This document shows positions 35,431 through 42,928 of a stretch of DNA of 45,542 nt, piece after piece. Origin of the DNA: Anaerovibrio slackiae. GTDB lineage: Bacteria > Bacillota > Negativicutes > Selenomonadales > Selenomonadaceae. Below the pieces are notes generated by a model. The model saw only the letters and a program-made list of their open reading frames with translations. It searched no databases and was not told the DNA's origin. Position numbers and translations under genes: made by a program. The stretch lies in the NCBI RefSeq assembly GCF_009695585.1, contig NZ_VUNR01000025.1:1-45542 (forward strand). Reading direction: 5' to 3'. Within the stretch, counting starts at the first letter, position 1, and every line of letters begins with the position of its first letter.

Positions 35431-35775
35431 ATGCTGCAGATGGATATTTTTAATTTTCATAGAGTTGAGTATATCGTTGTGGATACCGGGATGGCGGTTT
35501 TTGATCGGGAAGGCATTGCAAAGCTGGCCAGCTATCGTCAGGGGGTAGGGGCAGACAGGGTTCTGCTGGTGGACAAGTCCCTGGGGCAGCTGGTGGCGGC
35601 GGCAGACGGCAAGGGCTGCTGGCAGATGGTGTCCGCCTATGACTGCCAGGTGGCAAGGGCGGCGCTGGGCAGCGTAGAGCTGCCGGAGGGCATGTACCGC
35701 AGTGAGCTTCGGGTGACGGATTATTTCCTGAGCAGGCTGCTGGCAAAAGAGGGCGGCATGAAGATTGCCGGCTGA
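35431..35775 (+). CDS. Short DapF (diaminopimelate epimerase)-like N-domain protein
   Basis: A 114-residue protein behind GGAAGGGGAAA. FNFHRVEYIVVDTG, IAKLASYRQGVGADRVLLVD and the following CWQMVSAYDCQ align in order with the first ~75 residues of DapF (FxKMxGxxNDFVVVD, RxxGIGADGxLL, FRIFNADGS). The epimerase catalytic cysteine motifs (MCGNG and the C-terminal one) are missing, and the protein ends with a helical tail. It therefore cannot be a working epimerase by itself. It could be a binding or regulatory remnant. Similarity is judged by eye. Confidence 0.5.
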   Translation: MLQMDIFNFHRVEYIVVDTGMAVFDREGIAKLASYRQGVGADRVLLVDKSLGQLVAAADGKGCWQMVSAYDCQVARAALGSVELPEGMYRSELRVTDYFLSRLLAKEGGMKIAG

Positions 35776-35794
35776 GGAAAATTGCATACTGCGA

Positions 35795-35862
35795 TATACA
35801 ATATGTGATGTGTGATATGTGATATGTGATATGTAATACGTAATATATGATATGTGATGGAT
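35795..35862. repeat. Degenerate (ATATGTG)-type tandem repeat
   Basis: Units like GATATGTGATATGTGATATGTAATACG repeat with a period of 7-9 bases between the DapF-like gene and its terminator. Similar degenerate tracts occur upstream of other genes in the window (see findings). Confidence 0.6.
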
Positions 35863-35884
35863 GCTTGCTTTTATAAATTTTTGA

Positions 35885-35929
35885 AACGCTGCAAGGATGG
35901 CTGTGAGCCTTTGCCTTGCGGCGTTTTTT
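35885..35929 (+). terminator. Rho-independent terminator
   Basis: AACGCTGCAAGG (35885-35896) pairs with CCTTGCGGCGTT (35914-35925) and runs into TTTTTT. It ends the DapF-like transcript. Confidence 0.88.
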
Positions 35930-35993
35930 GTGTGGCAAAATAGGAATTGTTACAAAACATATAAAAAAAGTATAAAATTTTATATTAAACATA

Positions 35994-36022
35994 TTGACAA
36001 AGTATGTGAGCGAGGCTATACT
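35994..36022 (+). promoter_or_regulatory. Consensus promoter of the yeiH-like operon
   Basis: TTGACA (35994-35999), a 17-bp spacer and TATACT (36017-36022). This is the best sigma-70/A promoter match in the window. It is followed by about 350 nt of leader before the coding start. Confidence 0.85.
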
Positions 36023-36027
36023 ATCAA

Positions 36028-36375
36028 TATCACCTGATTTACATACCAAAATGATAGGTGAATCGGTTTTTGGAGTTGGTTCTCCTCTGAAAGGGTATAC
36101 AAAGGATATTTTCATAAGAGGTTCCGAAAACTGCACGCAGGATGAAACAGGCAGGAGTGACAGGGCAGCGAAAAACACAGGGCTGCCGGGGCGGCCTGCC
36201 AGTGCGTGAAGTAATATGCAAAATGGCTTGCGGGCCGTTTTCGGAGCTTCTTATCTCCTAATGGTGCCGGGGGAGGACAGCTGGCAGGAATTATAAAATA
36301 TTTATTTGGCAGCTGGCAGACGCAATTATCATCATTTATTTTTTGTCAGTGTGCCGGGAAAGGACGGTGCTGAGT
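36028..36375 (+). ncRNA. Structured 5' leader, candidate riboswitch of unassigned class
   Basis: The leader has nested complementary segments. CGGTTTTTGGA (36064-36074) pairs with TTCCGAAAACTG (36122-36133), enclosing CCTCT (36084-36088) with AGAGG (36117-36121). CACGCA (36134-36139) pairs with TGCGTG (36203-36208), enclosing GGCAGG (36150-36155) with CCTGCC (36195-36200), enclosing GGCAGC (36164-36169) with GCTGCC (36182-36187). A further hairpin with AAAA-TGGC/GGCC-GTTTT arms (36220-36241) could terminate or be switched. I could not match cobalamin, TPP, FMN, SAM-I, lysine, glycine, purine, M-box, fluoride or preQ1-I consensus features. Confidence 0.55.
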
Positions 36376-37869
36376 ATGGCAGTATTAGCAGCAGAGCCCC
36401 ATGAGCTTCTGGTTCAGAAGAAGGGCTTTTTGAAGAATGAGGATTGGTGGGCCGTATGGCTGGGACTTTTGATTTTCAGCCTGGGCGCAGGGCAGATTGC
36501 AGGAGTTGACCTTTTGGGCTGGGTGGCCAAGTTCGGTGTCTGGTCTGATGTGACCAAGGCGGTTGCCCCTAACAGCAAGGCATTTGCCTTTTTGGGGGCA
36601 GGGGGTTCCCTGATACTGACCTATGGTTTCCTTTTGGCGTTGACTACCTTGGGGGCATGGTTCATGGGCAATTCCGTGAAGCGGTTTGCGGCAGGCTTCA
36701 CCGTGCTGTTCTGGGTGACGGTGGCAGCCAATACTTTGGGCAATTACGCTTATCTGGCAGCTACCCCTAACACCCTTGAGAAGTTCGGCATTTCCTGGTC
36801 TTTGGGCCTTGGTGAGCTTGGCTTCGTCATTGCTTTGGCAGTGGGGCTGATTATCGGCAACTTTTTCCCGAAGGCAGCAGCTTTCTTGTCCGTGGCGGCA
36901 AAGCCTGAGTGGTATATCAAGACAGGCATCGTCATTCTGGGCATGACTATCGGCATCAAGACCGTTGGTGCCATGGGGCTGGCCAGCACCGTTATCTTCC
37001 GCGGCATCTGCGCGGTTATTGAGGCTTATCTGATTTATTGGCCGGTGGTGTACATTCTGTCCCGCAAGGTGTTCAAGTTCACTCCTGAGTGGGCGGCGCC
37101 GATGGCCTCCGGCATTTCCATCTGCGGCGTGGCAGCAGCCATTGCTACCGGCAGCGCTATCCGCGCCAGGGCGATTGTGCCGACGATTCTTTCTTCCGTA
37201 ATCATTGTTTTCGTGGCTGTGGAGCTTCTGGTTCTGCCGTGGGTGGCCAGCACCTTCTTTGCCGATGATCCGCTGGTAGCAGGTGCGTGGATGGGCCTGG
37301 CTGTCAAGAGCGACGGCGGTGCCATTGCTTCCGGTGCCATTACCGATTCCCTGATCCGTGCCAAGGCACTGGCTGAGTACGGCATCAATTATCAGGAGGG
37401 CTGGGTGCTGATGGCAACCACTACAGCCAAGGTATTTATTGATGTGTTTATAGGTATCTGGGCCTTTGTGCTGGCAGTTGTGTGGTCTGTATTCCCTGTG
37501 CTTTTCGGCCGCAAGAAGGGTGAGAGCTACAAGGTTTCTGTCAGGGAGATCGGTGACCGCTTCCCGAAGTTCATTCTTGGCTTCCTGGCTACATTCCTGA
37601 TTTTGTTCACTTGGGGCCTGTCTGATGAGTCCATTGTCAAGGCAGCCACCGCAGGTGCCGGTCAGGCAAATCTGCTCCGTGCTATTTTCTTCGGCCTGTG
37701 CTTCTTCTCTATCGGCCTGATTACTGATGTGCGCAAGCTGTGGGCAGAAGGCCTGGGACGCATTGTAGGCGTTTATTCCATCGCCCTCTTTGGCTTTATC
37801 CTCTGGGTAGGCCTGGGGATTTCCTATCTGTTCTACCACGGCATCCTGCCGCCGGTAGTGGCAGGGTAA
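36376..37869 (+). CDS. YeiH-family putative sulfate/anion exporter
   Basis: A 497-residue inner-membrane protein with more than ten hydrophobic helices. LGLGELGFVIALAVGLIIGNFFPK, IVILGMTIGIKTVGAMG, PMASGISICGVAAAIATGSAIRAR, GAWMGLAVKSDGGAIASGAI and IFFGLCFFSIGLITDVRKLWAEG are blocks of the YeiH (Cons_hypoth698) family. The N terminus carries an extra ~100-residue membrane section compared with E. coli YeiH (~350 residues). ATG 36376 is chosen; an in-frame TTG at 36343 lacks a good ribosome site. It is preceded by a long structured leader and followed by a small membrane protein. The substrate is unknown. Confidence 0.85.
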   Translation: MAVLAAEPHELLVQKKGFLKNEDWWAVWLGLLIFSLGAGQIAGVDLLGWVAKFGVWSDVTKAVAPNSKAFAFLGAGGSLILTYGFLLALTTLGAWFMGNSVKRFAAGFTVLFWVTVAANTLGNYAYLAATPNTLEKFGISWSLGLGELGFVIALAVGLIIGNFFPKAAAFLSVAAKPEWYIKTGIVILGMTIGIKTVGAMGLASTVIFRGICAVIEAYLIYWPVVYILSRKVFKFTPEWAAPMASGISICGVAAAIATGSAIRARAIVPTILSSVIIVFVAVELLVLPWVASTFFADDPLVAGAWMGLAVKSDGGAIASGAITDSLIRAKALAEYGINYQEGWVLMATTTAKVFIDVFIGIWAFVLAVVWSVFPVLFGRKKGESYKVSVREIGDRFPKFILGFLATFLILFTWGLSDESIVKAATAGAGQANLLRAIFFGLCFFSIGLITDVRKLWAEGLGRIVGVYSIALFGFILWVGLGISYLFYHGILPPVVAG

Positions 37870-37952
37870 TGTATTGAACGGCCGGTATCTGGCTGTTCTG
37901 AGAGAAGATAGTGGGCATTTTGGCAAAGGGTATTTAAAAGGAGGAAAATATT

Positions 37953-38144
37953 ATGGCAAATCCGGCAGTTACTTATGAGGATTTTAATGCAGAGGAAACC
38001 ACAGCTCATGAGGAGCATATTGAGATTATCCGTCAGGAAGCAGAATGGTTTGACCTGACACCGATTGAAAAGAAGCTGTGCGGTGCTTCACTGGGACTGG
38101 GGATTGCGCTCCTGGCAGTATTTCTGGTGGCTTTCCGCCTGTAA
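37953..38144 (+). CDS. 63-residue single-pass membrane protein partner of the YeiH-like transporter
   Basis: AAGGAGG lies just before ATG 37953, 83 bp after the transporter stop. The first ~40 residues are acidic and soluble (YEDFNAEETTAHEEHIEIIRQE, WFDLTPIEKKL). The last ~20 form one membrane helix (LGLGIALLAVFLVAFRL) ending at the C terminus, so it looks tail-anchored. The shared operon and a terminator directly after it argue for a functional subunit or regulator of the transporter. Confidence 0.75.
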   Translation: MANPAVTYEDFNAEETTAHEEHIEIIRQEAEWFDLTPIEKKLCGASLGLGIALLAVFLVAFRL

Positions 38145-38169
38145 TATATGAATATATGCAGCATTTTAG

Positions 38170-38196
38170 GGCAGGGTGAAATATCCCTGCCTTTTT
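38170..38196 (+). terminator. Terminator of the yeiH-like operon
   Basis: GGCAGGG (38170-38176) pairs with CCCTGCC (38185-38191) and runs into TTTTT (38192-38196). Confidence 0.85.
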
Positions 38197-38217
38197 GCGT
38201 GGAAATTTTCCTGTGCG

Positions 38218-38415
38218 TTGACAGCTTTTTATAGTTTCTGCTATCATGTAATGGGTGCTTAGCGAAGATTTTCAGTATTTGTCGCTAGGCAATTTAATGT
38301 TCCTATGGTAGAATAGGAGTGTGCGCGTTGGTATGCTTATCTTTTGATAAGTTATATCCTATTATTTGGTTGCTCTTGCCACGCTGCCGTCAGGCAGGGC
38401 TGGCAAGGAATTTTT
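38218..38415 (+). promoter_or_regulatory. purE promoter and leader with attenuator-like hairpin
   Basis: TTGACA (38218-38223) and TATCAT (38242-38247) are 18 bp apart. The ~210-nt leader contains hairpins TTCCTAT/AATAGGA and CTTATC/GATAAG. A longer stem, CTTGCCA-c-GCTGCC with GGCAG-ggc-TGGCAAG (38375-38407), is followed by GAATTTTT, which resembles an intrinsic attenuator about 50 bp before purE. No purine-riboswitch or ykkC-type core was recognised. Confidence 0.5.
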
Positions 38416-38464
38416 GGGAGAATTAGCATAAGTTTGTGATTTGCGAAGGGAAAGTGATTACGCA

Positions 38465-38953
38465 ATGAAGGTATCCATTGTCATGGGCAGTGATTCTGAC
38501 TGGCCAATTTTGAAGCCCGCTTATGAATTGTTGAAGAAGTTTGACATTGAGGCAGAGGTAGTAGTTGCTTCTGCACACCGTACTCCTGCCAAGGTCAGGG
38601 AGCTGGTTACGACTGCTCCTGAGCGAGGTATAGGTGCATTTATTGCTGCTGCCGGTGCCGCTGCGCATCTGGGGGGCGTTATTGCCAGTTATACCACTCT
38701 GCCTGTTATTGGCGTGCCAATCAATGCCACTCCGTTAAACGGCATGGATGCCCTTCTGAGCACGGTTCAGATGCCGTCCGGCATCCCTGTTGCCACTATG
38801 GCTGTCAACGGTGCCAAGAATGCAGCGATTTTTGTTGCCCAGATGTTTGCCCTCTCTGATGAGGAGCTGGCCAAGAAGCTGGCAGATTATCGCGCCAAGA
38901 TGGTAGAGGAAGTGGAGAAGAAGGCTGCCCGGGTTGAGCAGCAGCTGGGCTGA
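38465..38953 (+). CDS. purE: N5-carboxyaminoimidazole ribonucleotide mutase
   Basis: A 162-residue class I PurE. KVSIVMGSDSDWPILKPAYELL, VVVASAHRTP (active-site His), AAAGAAAHLGGVIASYTTLPVIGVPI, LNGMDALLSTVQMPSGIPVATMA and NGAKNAAIFVAQM are all diagnostic. It converts N5-CAIR to CAIR in purine synthesis. ATG 38465 starts the motif-bearing protein, though its ribosome site (AAGGGA) is 15 bases upstream. The N5-CAIR synthetase gene purK is not in the window. First gene of the purine cluster. Confidence 0.96.
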   Translation: MKVSIVMGSDSDWPILKPAYELLKKFDIEAEVVVASAHRTPAKVRELVTTAPERGIGAFIAAAGAAAHLGGVIASYTTLPVIGVPINATPLNGMDALLSTVQMPSGIPVATMAVNGAKNAAIFVAQMFALSDEELAKKLADYRAKMVEEVEKKAARVEQQLG

Positions 38954-39035
38954 TCAGCTCTATAGGAACAACTATATAAAAAATCAAAAGCTCTATAAAC
39001 GATTATATTAACAGACTGCTGCCTATATTGAAAAA

Positions 39036-39068
39036 GTATAAAGTATAAAGTACGAAGTACAAAGTATG
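39036..39068. repeat. Degenerate AGTATAA tandem repeat before purF
   Basis: AAAGTATAAAGTATAAAGTACGAAGTAC-type units with a period of 7-9 bases lie between purE and purF. No function is evident; slippage could vary the spacing. Confidence 0.55.
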
Positions 39069-39110
39069 GGAGAAGCGGTTCACAATAAGGTTAGGAGAAA
39101 AAGAACAACA

Positions 39111-40553
39111 ATGTATAGTGTAGAAGTTGAAGGAAACAAGTGGAAAGAGGAATGCGGCGTCTATGGCGTGTATTCCCGTTCTGCTGAAGCTGATGTTTCC
39201 GGTATGACCTATCTGGGGTTGTATGCCCTGCAGCATCGCGGCCAGGAAAGTGCCGGTATTGCCATTACTGATGGTGCATGGATGGATGTAACCCGTGGCA
39301 TGGGGCTGGTAAATGAGGTTTTCCGCCATCAGGTGCCTCACATGGACAACCAGTACATCGCCATCGGCCATGTGCGTTATTCCACCACAGGCTCCAGCAT
39401 GCTGGCCAATACCCAGCCTTTGATGGTGAACTATTCCGGCGGCAAAATCAGCCTTGCTCATAACGGCAACCTGACCAACGCCACGGAAATCCGCCGGGAG
39501 CTGGAGGAGACAGGTACTATTTTCCAGACTACCATTGACTCCGAGGTTTTTGTCAACCTGATTGCCCGTTCCCGCAAGGCCACCGTTGAGGAGAAAATCA
39601 GCGAGAGCCTGAATAAGATTGAGGGTGCATACTGCCTGACCATCATGACGGAGAACAAGCTGATTGGTGCCCGCGACCCGCAGGGCTTCCGTCCGCTGTG
39701 CCTTGGTAAAATCGGTGATGATACCTGGATTTTGTCCTCCGAGAGCTGCGGCCTGGATGTAGTGGGGGCTGAGTTTGTCCGGGATATTGAGCCGGGCGAG
39801 ATGGTTGTCATTGACGATGACGGTGTAAAGAGTTACAAGTTTGCTGAGCCGAAGCTGAACATGTGCGTGTTTGAGTACATTTACTTTGCCCGTCCGGATT
39901 CCGTGCTGGACGGCCTCAGCGTACACGAGGCCCGCTTTGAGATGGGCAGGGTGCTGGCCAGGGAAACCAACTACAAGGCAGACATTGTTATCTCCGTGCC
40001 GGACTCCGGCAATACTGCCGCTTCCGGCTATGCTTACGAATCCGGCATCCCTTATGTGGAGGGACTGGTGAAGAACCGCTATATTGGCCGTACCTTTATC
40101 CAGCCAACCCAGAAAAAGCGTGATACGGCAGTAAAGCTGAAGCTGAATGCCATTTCCTCTGCTGTCCAGGGCAAGTCCGTGGTGATGATTGATGACTCCA
40201 TCGTCCGGGGCACCACCAGCGGCAAGATTGTCCGTATGCTGAGAAATGCCGGTGCCAGGGAAATCCACATGTGCATCAGCTCGCCGCCGATTGTTTATCC
40301 TTGCTACTACGGCATTGATACATCTGTCCGCAAGGAGCTGATTGCCGCCACCAAGAGCGTGGAGGAGATCTGCGAGTATATCGGGGCTGACTCACTGCAT
40401 TTCCTGTCCCTGGATGGGCTGAAGCACTGCATGAGGAAGCTGGGGCCTGACCACATGTGCTATGCCTGCTTCGACGGGGGCTACCCTATCGAGCAGAAGT
40501 CCGCATCTCCTGCGGAGCATGACAAGTACGTTTTTGAGCAGCGCAAAAAGTAA
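39111..40553 (+). CDS. purF: Amidophosphoribosyltransferase
   Basis: A 480-residue enzyme making 5-phosphoribosylamine from PRPP and glutamine, the first purine step. The Ntn glutaminase nucleophile is the Cys in KWKEECGVYGVY, preceded by a ~14-residue propeptide. LQHRGQESAGIA and IGHVRYSTTG follow. The PRPP loop is VVMIDDSIVRGTTSGK. Cysteines in NMCVFEY, YPCYYGID and MCYACFDGG match the 4Fe-4S ligands of B. subtilis PurF. ATG 39111 has AGGAG 13 bases upstream; a longer start at 39066 would add a non-conserved tail. Confidence 0.97.
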   Translation: MYSVEVEGNKWKEECGVYGVYSRSAEADVSGMTYLGLYALQHRGQESAGIAITDGAWMDVTRGMGLVNEVFRHQVPHMDNQYIAIGHVRYSTTGSSMLANTQPLMVNYSGGKISLAHNGNLTNATEIRRELEETGTIFQTTIDSEVFVNLIARSRKATVEEKISESLNKIEGAYCLTIMTENKLIGARDPQGFRPLCLGKIGDDTWILSSESCGLDVVGAEFVRDIEPGEMVVIDDDGVKSYKFAEPKLNMCVFEYIYFARPDSVLDGLSVHEARFEMGRVLARETNYKADIVISVPDSGNTAASGYAYESGIPYVEGLVKNRYIGRTFIQPTQKKRDTAVKLKLNAISSAVQGKSVVMIDDSIVRGTTSGKIVRMLRNAGAREIHMCISSPPIVYPCYYGIDTSVRKELIAATKSVEEICEYIGADSLHFLSLDGLKHCMRKLGPDHMCYACFDGGYPIEQKSASPAEHDKYVFEQRKK

Positions 40554-40641
40554 GCATGGCCTGATGAGAGCAGAATATTTCCGGGGCTGTGCGCCACGGG
40601 GGATATTGTGCCGCGTGTGATAAATTGTTTTGGAGGATTGT

Positions 40642-41691
40642 ATGGAAAAGAAACTGACTTATCGAGATGCAGGTGTGGATATTGATGCCGGTAATCTGTC
40701 CGTAAAGCTGATTAAGGACAGCGTAAAGGCTACCTATCGCCCGGAGGTGCTGGGTGATCTTGGGGGCTTTGGCGGCCTTTTTGCCATGAGCACCAAGTAC
40801 AAGGAGCCTGTGCTGGTATCCGGCACTGACGGCGTTGGCACCAAGCTGCGCTTTGCCTTTATGCTGAACAAGCACGATACCATCGGTCAGGATGCTGTGG
40901 CAATGTGCGTAAACGATATTCTGGTGCAGGGTGCGGAGCCTTTGTTCTTCCTGGATTATCTGGCTGTAGGCAAGCTGGAGCCGGAGCAGGTGGCTGATGT
41001 GGTCAAGGGCGTGGCCAATGCCTGCAAGGAGTCCGGCTGTGCGCTGATTGGCGGCGAGACTGCCGAGATGGCCGGCTTCTATGCAGAGGGCGAGTACGAT
41101 ATTGCCGGTTTTGCGGTAGGTGCTGTGGAGAAGTCCAAGATTATCACCAGCGAGAAGGTAAAGGCAGGGGATGTGATTCTCGGCCTGCCATCCTCCGGCG
41201 TGCATTCCAACGGCTATTCCCTGGTGCGCAAGATTGTCTTTGATGTAAAGGGCTTCAAGGGTGATGAGTACATTGATGAGCTGGGCAAGACCATTGGCGA
41301 GGAGCTGCTGACTCCTACCCGTCTCTATCCGAAGTCCTGCCTGCCGCTGATTGAGAAGTTTGATATTCACGGCATGGTGCATGTGACCGGCGGCGGCTAC
41401 TATGAGAATATTCCTCGCGCCCTGCCTGAGGATATGGGTGCCGAGATTGATGCTACGGCATGGCCGGTACCGCCTATCTTCAAGCTTTTGAAGGAATGGG
41501 GCAATGTGGACTGGCATGAGATGTACCGTACCTTCAACATGGGCATCGGCATGATTATCATTGCTGCTGCTGACGAGGCGGAGAAGATTAAGGCTGATTT
41601 GGAGTCCCGTGGCGAGGCTGTTTATGAAATCGGCAAGGTTACCCAGGGAAGTCATGAAGTAATTGTTAAGGGCGGCGTATTTGATGAGTAA
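40642..41691 (+). CDS. purM: Phosphoribosylformylglycinamidine cyclo-ligase (AIR synthetase)
   Basis: A 349-residue enzyme. [73 protein letters not shown] and [17 protein letters not shown] are classic PurM motifs. It closes the imidazole ring, ATP-dependent, to give AIR. ATG 40642 follows TGGAGG. The 3' end overlaps purN by 8 bp, which implies translational coupling. Confidence 0.97.
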   Translation: MEKKLTYRDAGVDIDAGNLSVKLIKDSVKATYRPEVLGDLGGFGGLFAMSTKYKEPVLVSGTDGVGTKLRFAFMLNKHDTIGQDAVAMCVNDILVQGAEPLFFLDYLAVGKLEPEQVADVVKGVANACKESGCALIGGETAEMAGFYAEGEYDIAGFAVGAVEKSKIITSEKVKAGDVILGLPSSGVHSNGYSLVRKIVFDVKGFKGDEYIDELGKTIGEELLTPTRLYPKSCLPLIEKFDIHGMVHVTGGGYYENIPRALPEDMGAEIDATAWPVPPIFKLLKEWGNVDWHEMYRTFNMGIGMIIIAAADEAEKIKADLESRGEAVYEIGKVTQGSHEVIVKGGVFDE

Positions 41692-42298
41692 GCATATTTT
41701 AGGTATTCTTTGCTCCGGGCGGGGCTCCAACATGCAGTCCATAATGGCGGCTATTGAGTCCGGGCAGATCAAGGCGGAAATCGGCATCGTCCTCACTGAC
41801 AAGCCGGAGGCTCGCGCTTTGCAGGTGGCCAGCGAGGCAGGTATCAAAAGCGTCTGCGTAAACCGCAAGGCCTGTGCCAGCCAGCAGGAATTCGAGGAAA
41901 AGCTGGTGGCGGAGCTGAAGGCGGCCAATGTTACATTGGTGGTGCTGGCAGGCTTTATGCGCATCCTGAGCCCGTATTTTGTGGATGCCTACAGGCATCA
42001 GATTTTGAATATTCATCCGTCCCTGCTGCCGTCCTTCGGGGGCGCTCATGCCCATCGTGATGTGCTGGCCTACGGCACTAAGGTGTCCGGCTGCACTATC
42101 CACTTTGTGGATGAGGGCATGGATCACGGCCCGATTATTTTGCAGGACACTGTGCCTGTGCTGGACGGGGATACGGAGGAAACTCTGGCGGCCCGTGTGC
42201 TGGAGAAGGAGCATATTCTTTATCCGAGAGCTATTGAGCTGTTCGTCGATGGCAGGCTGGAGCTTCTGGATGACCGCCATGTTCGTATAAAAGAATAA
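41684..42298 (+). CDS. purN: Phosphoribosylglycinamide formyltransferase (10-formyl-THF dependent)
   Basis: A 204-residue enzyme. [13 protein letters not shown] opens the GART fold. [35 protein letters not shown] and [17 protein letters not shown] carry the catalytic Asn, His and Asp. It formylates GAR with 10-formyltetrahydrofolate. ATG 41684 overlaps the end of purM. Confidence 0.96.
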   Translation: MSKHILGILCSGRGSNMQSIMAAIESGQIKAEIGIVLTDKPEARALQVASEAGIKSVCVNRKACASQQEFEEKLVAELKAANVTLVVLAGFMRILSPYFVDAYRHQILNIHPSLLPSFGGAHAHRDVLAYGTKVSGCTIHFVDEGMDHGPIILQDTVPVLDGDTEETLAARVLEKEHILYPRAIELFVDGRLELLDDRHVRIKE

Positions 42299-42334
42299 TT
42301 TTTCATATATAAAGTGCAAAAGGAGATAACTACT

Positions 42335-42928
42335 ATGAAAATCAAGCGTGCATTAATCAGTGTATCCGACAAGACAGGTGTAGTAGAGCTGGCGCAGAAG
42401 CTGCATGCAGCAGGTGTGGAAATCGTTTCCACCGGCGGCACCATGAAGGCTCTGAAGGAGGCAGGCATTCCCGTTACCTATGTCAGCGATGTTACCGGCT
42501 TCCCTGAGATTATGGATGGCCGCGTAAAGACGCTGAATCCTTATATTCACGGCGGCATCCTGGCTGTTCGTGATAACCCTGCCCATGTAAAGGCTATGCA
42601 GGAGCATAAGATTACCGGCATTGATATGGTAGTAGTAAATCTCTATCCGTTCAAGGAGACTATCTCCAAGCCTGATGTTACTCTTGCCGAGGCTATTGAG
42701 AACATCGACATCGGCGGCCCTGCCATGATTCGTGCCGCAGCCAAGAACTTCAAGTTTGTTACCGTTGTCACCAATCCGGCCCGCTATGACGAGGTTGCGG
42801 CTTGTGTGGCAAAGGACGGCTGCGTAGGCGGCATGCTCCGCATGCAGCTGGCACAGGAGGCTTTCCAGCATACTGCCGAGTATGATAATTGCATTCAGAA
42901 CTATCTGATGGAGCAGGTGAACAAGTAA
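42335..42928 (+). CDS. purH: Stand-alone IMP cyclohydrolase (PurH N-domain only)
   Basis: A 197-residue protein with only the MGS-like cyclohydrolase domain: [71 protein letters not shown] and [18 protein letters not shown]. Bifunctional PurH is ~510-530 residues with an AICAR transformylase domain after this point. Here the coding sequence ends at ~197 and its stop overlaps the purD start (TAATG), so it is naturally short and not frameshifted. The transformylase must be a separate gene elsewhere. ATG 42335 follows AAAGGAGA. Confidence 0.93.
   Translation: MKIKRALISVSDKTGVVELAQKLHAAGVEIVSTGGTMKALKEAGIPVTYVSDVTGFPEIMDGRVKTLNPYIHGGILAVRDNPAHVKAMQEHKITGIDMVVVNLYPFKETISKPDVTLAEAIENIDIGGPAMIRAAAKNFKFVTVVTNPARYDEVAACVAKDGCVGGMLRMQLAQEAFQHTAEYDNCIQNYLMEQVNK

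Noticed and set aside
36028-36375. Cobalamin riboswitch, suggested by GATAGGTGAATCGG and CCTGCC
   Set aside because: The conserved AAAAGGGAA, GCAACTGT and B12-box segments are absent in the expected order.
38253-38464. Purine or PRPP riboswitch upstream of purE
   Set aside because: Neither the purine three-way-junction core nor the ykkC-type conserved segments could be found by eye.
42335-42928. purH truncated by sequencing error
   Set aside because: The stop overlaps the purD start codon and no transformylase sequence follows in any frame.
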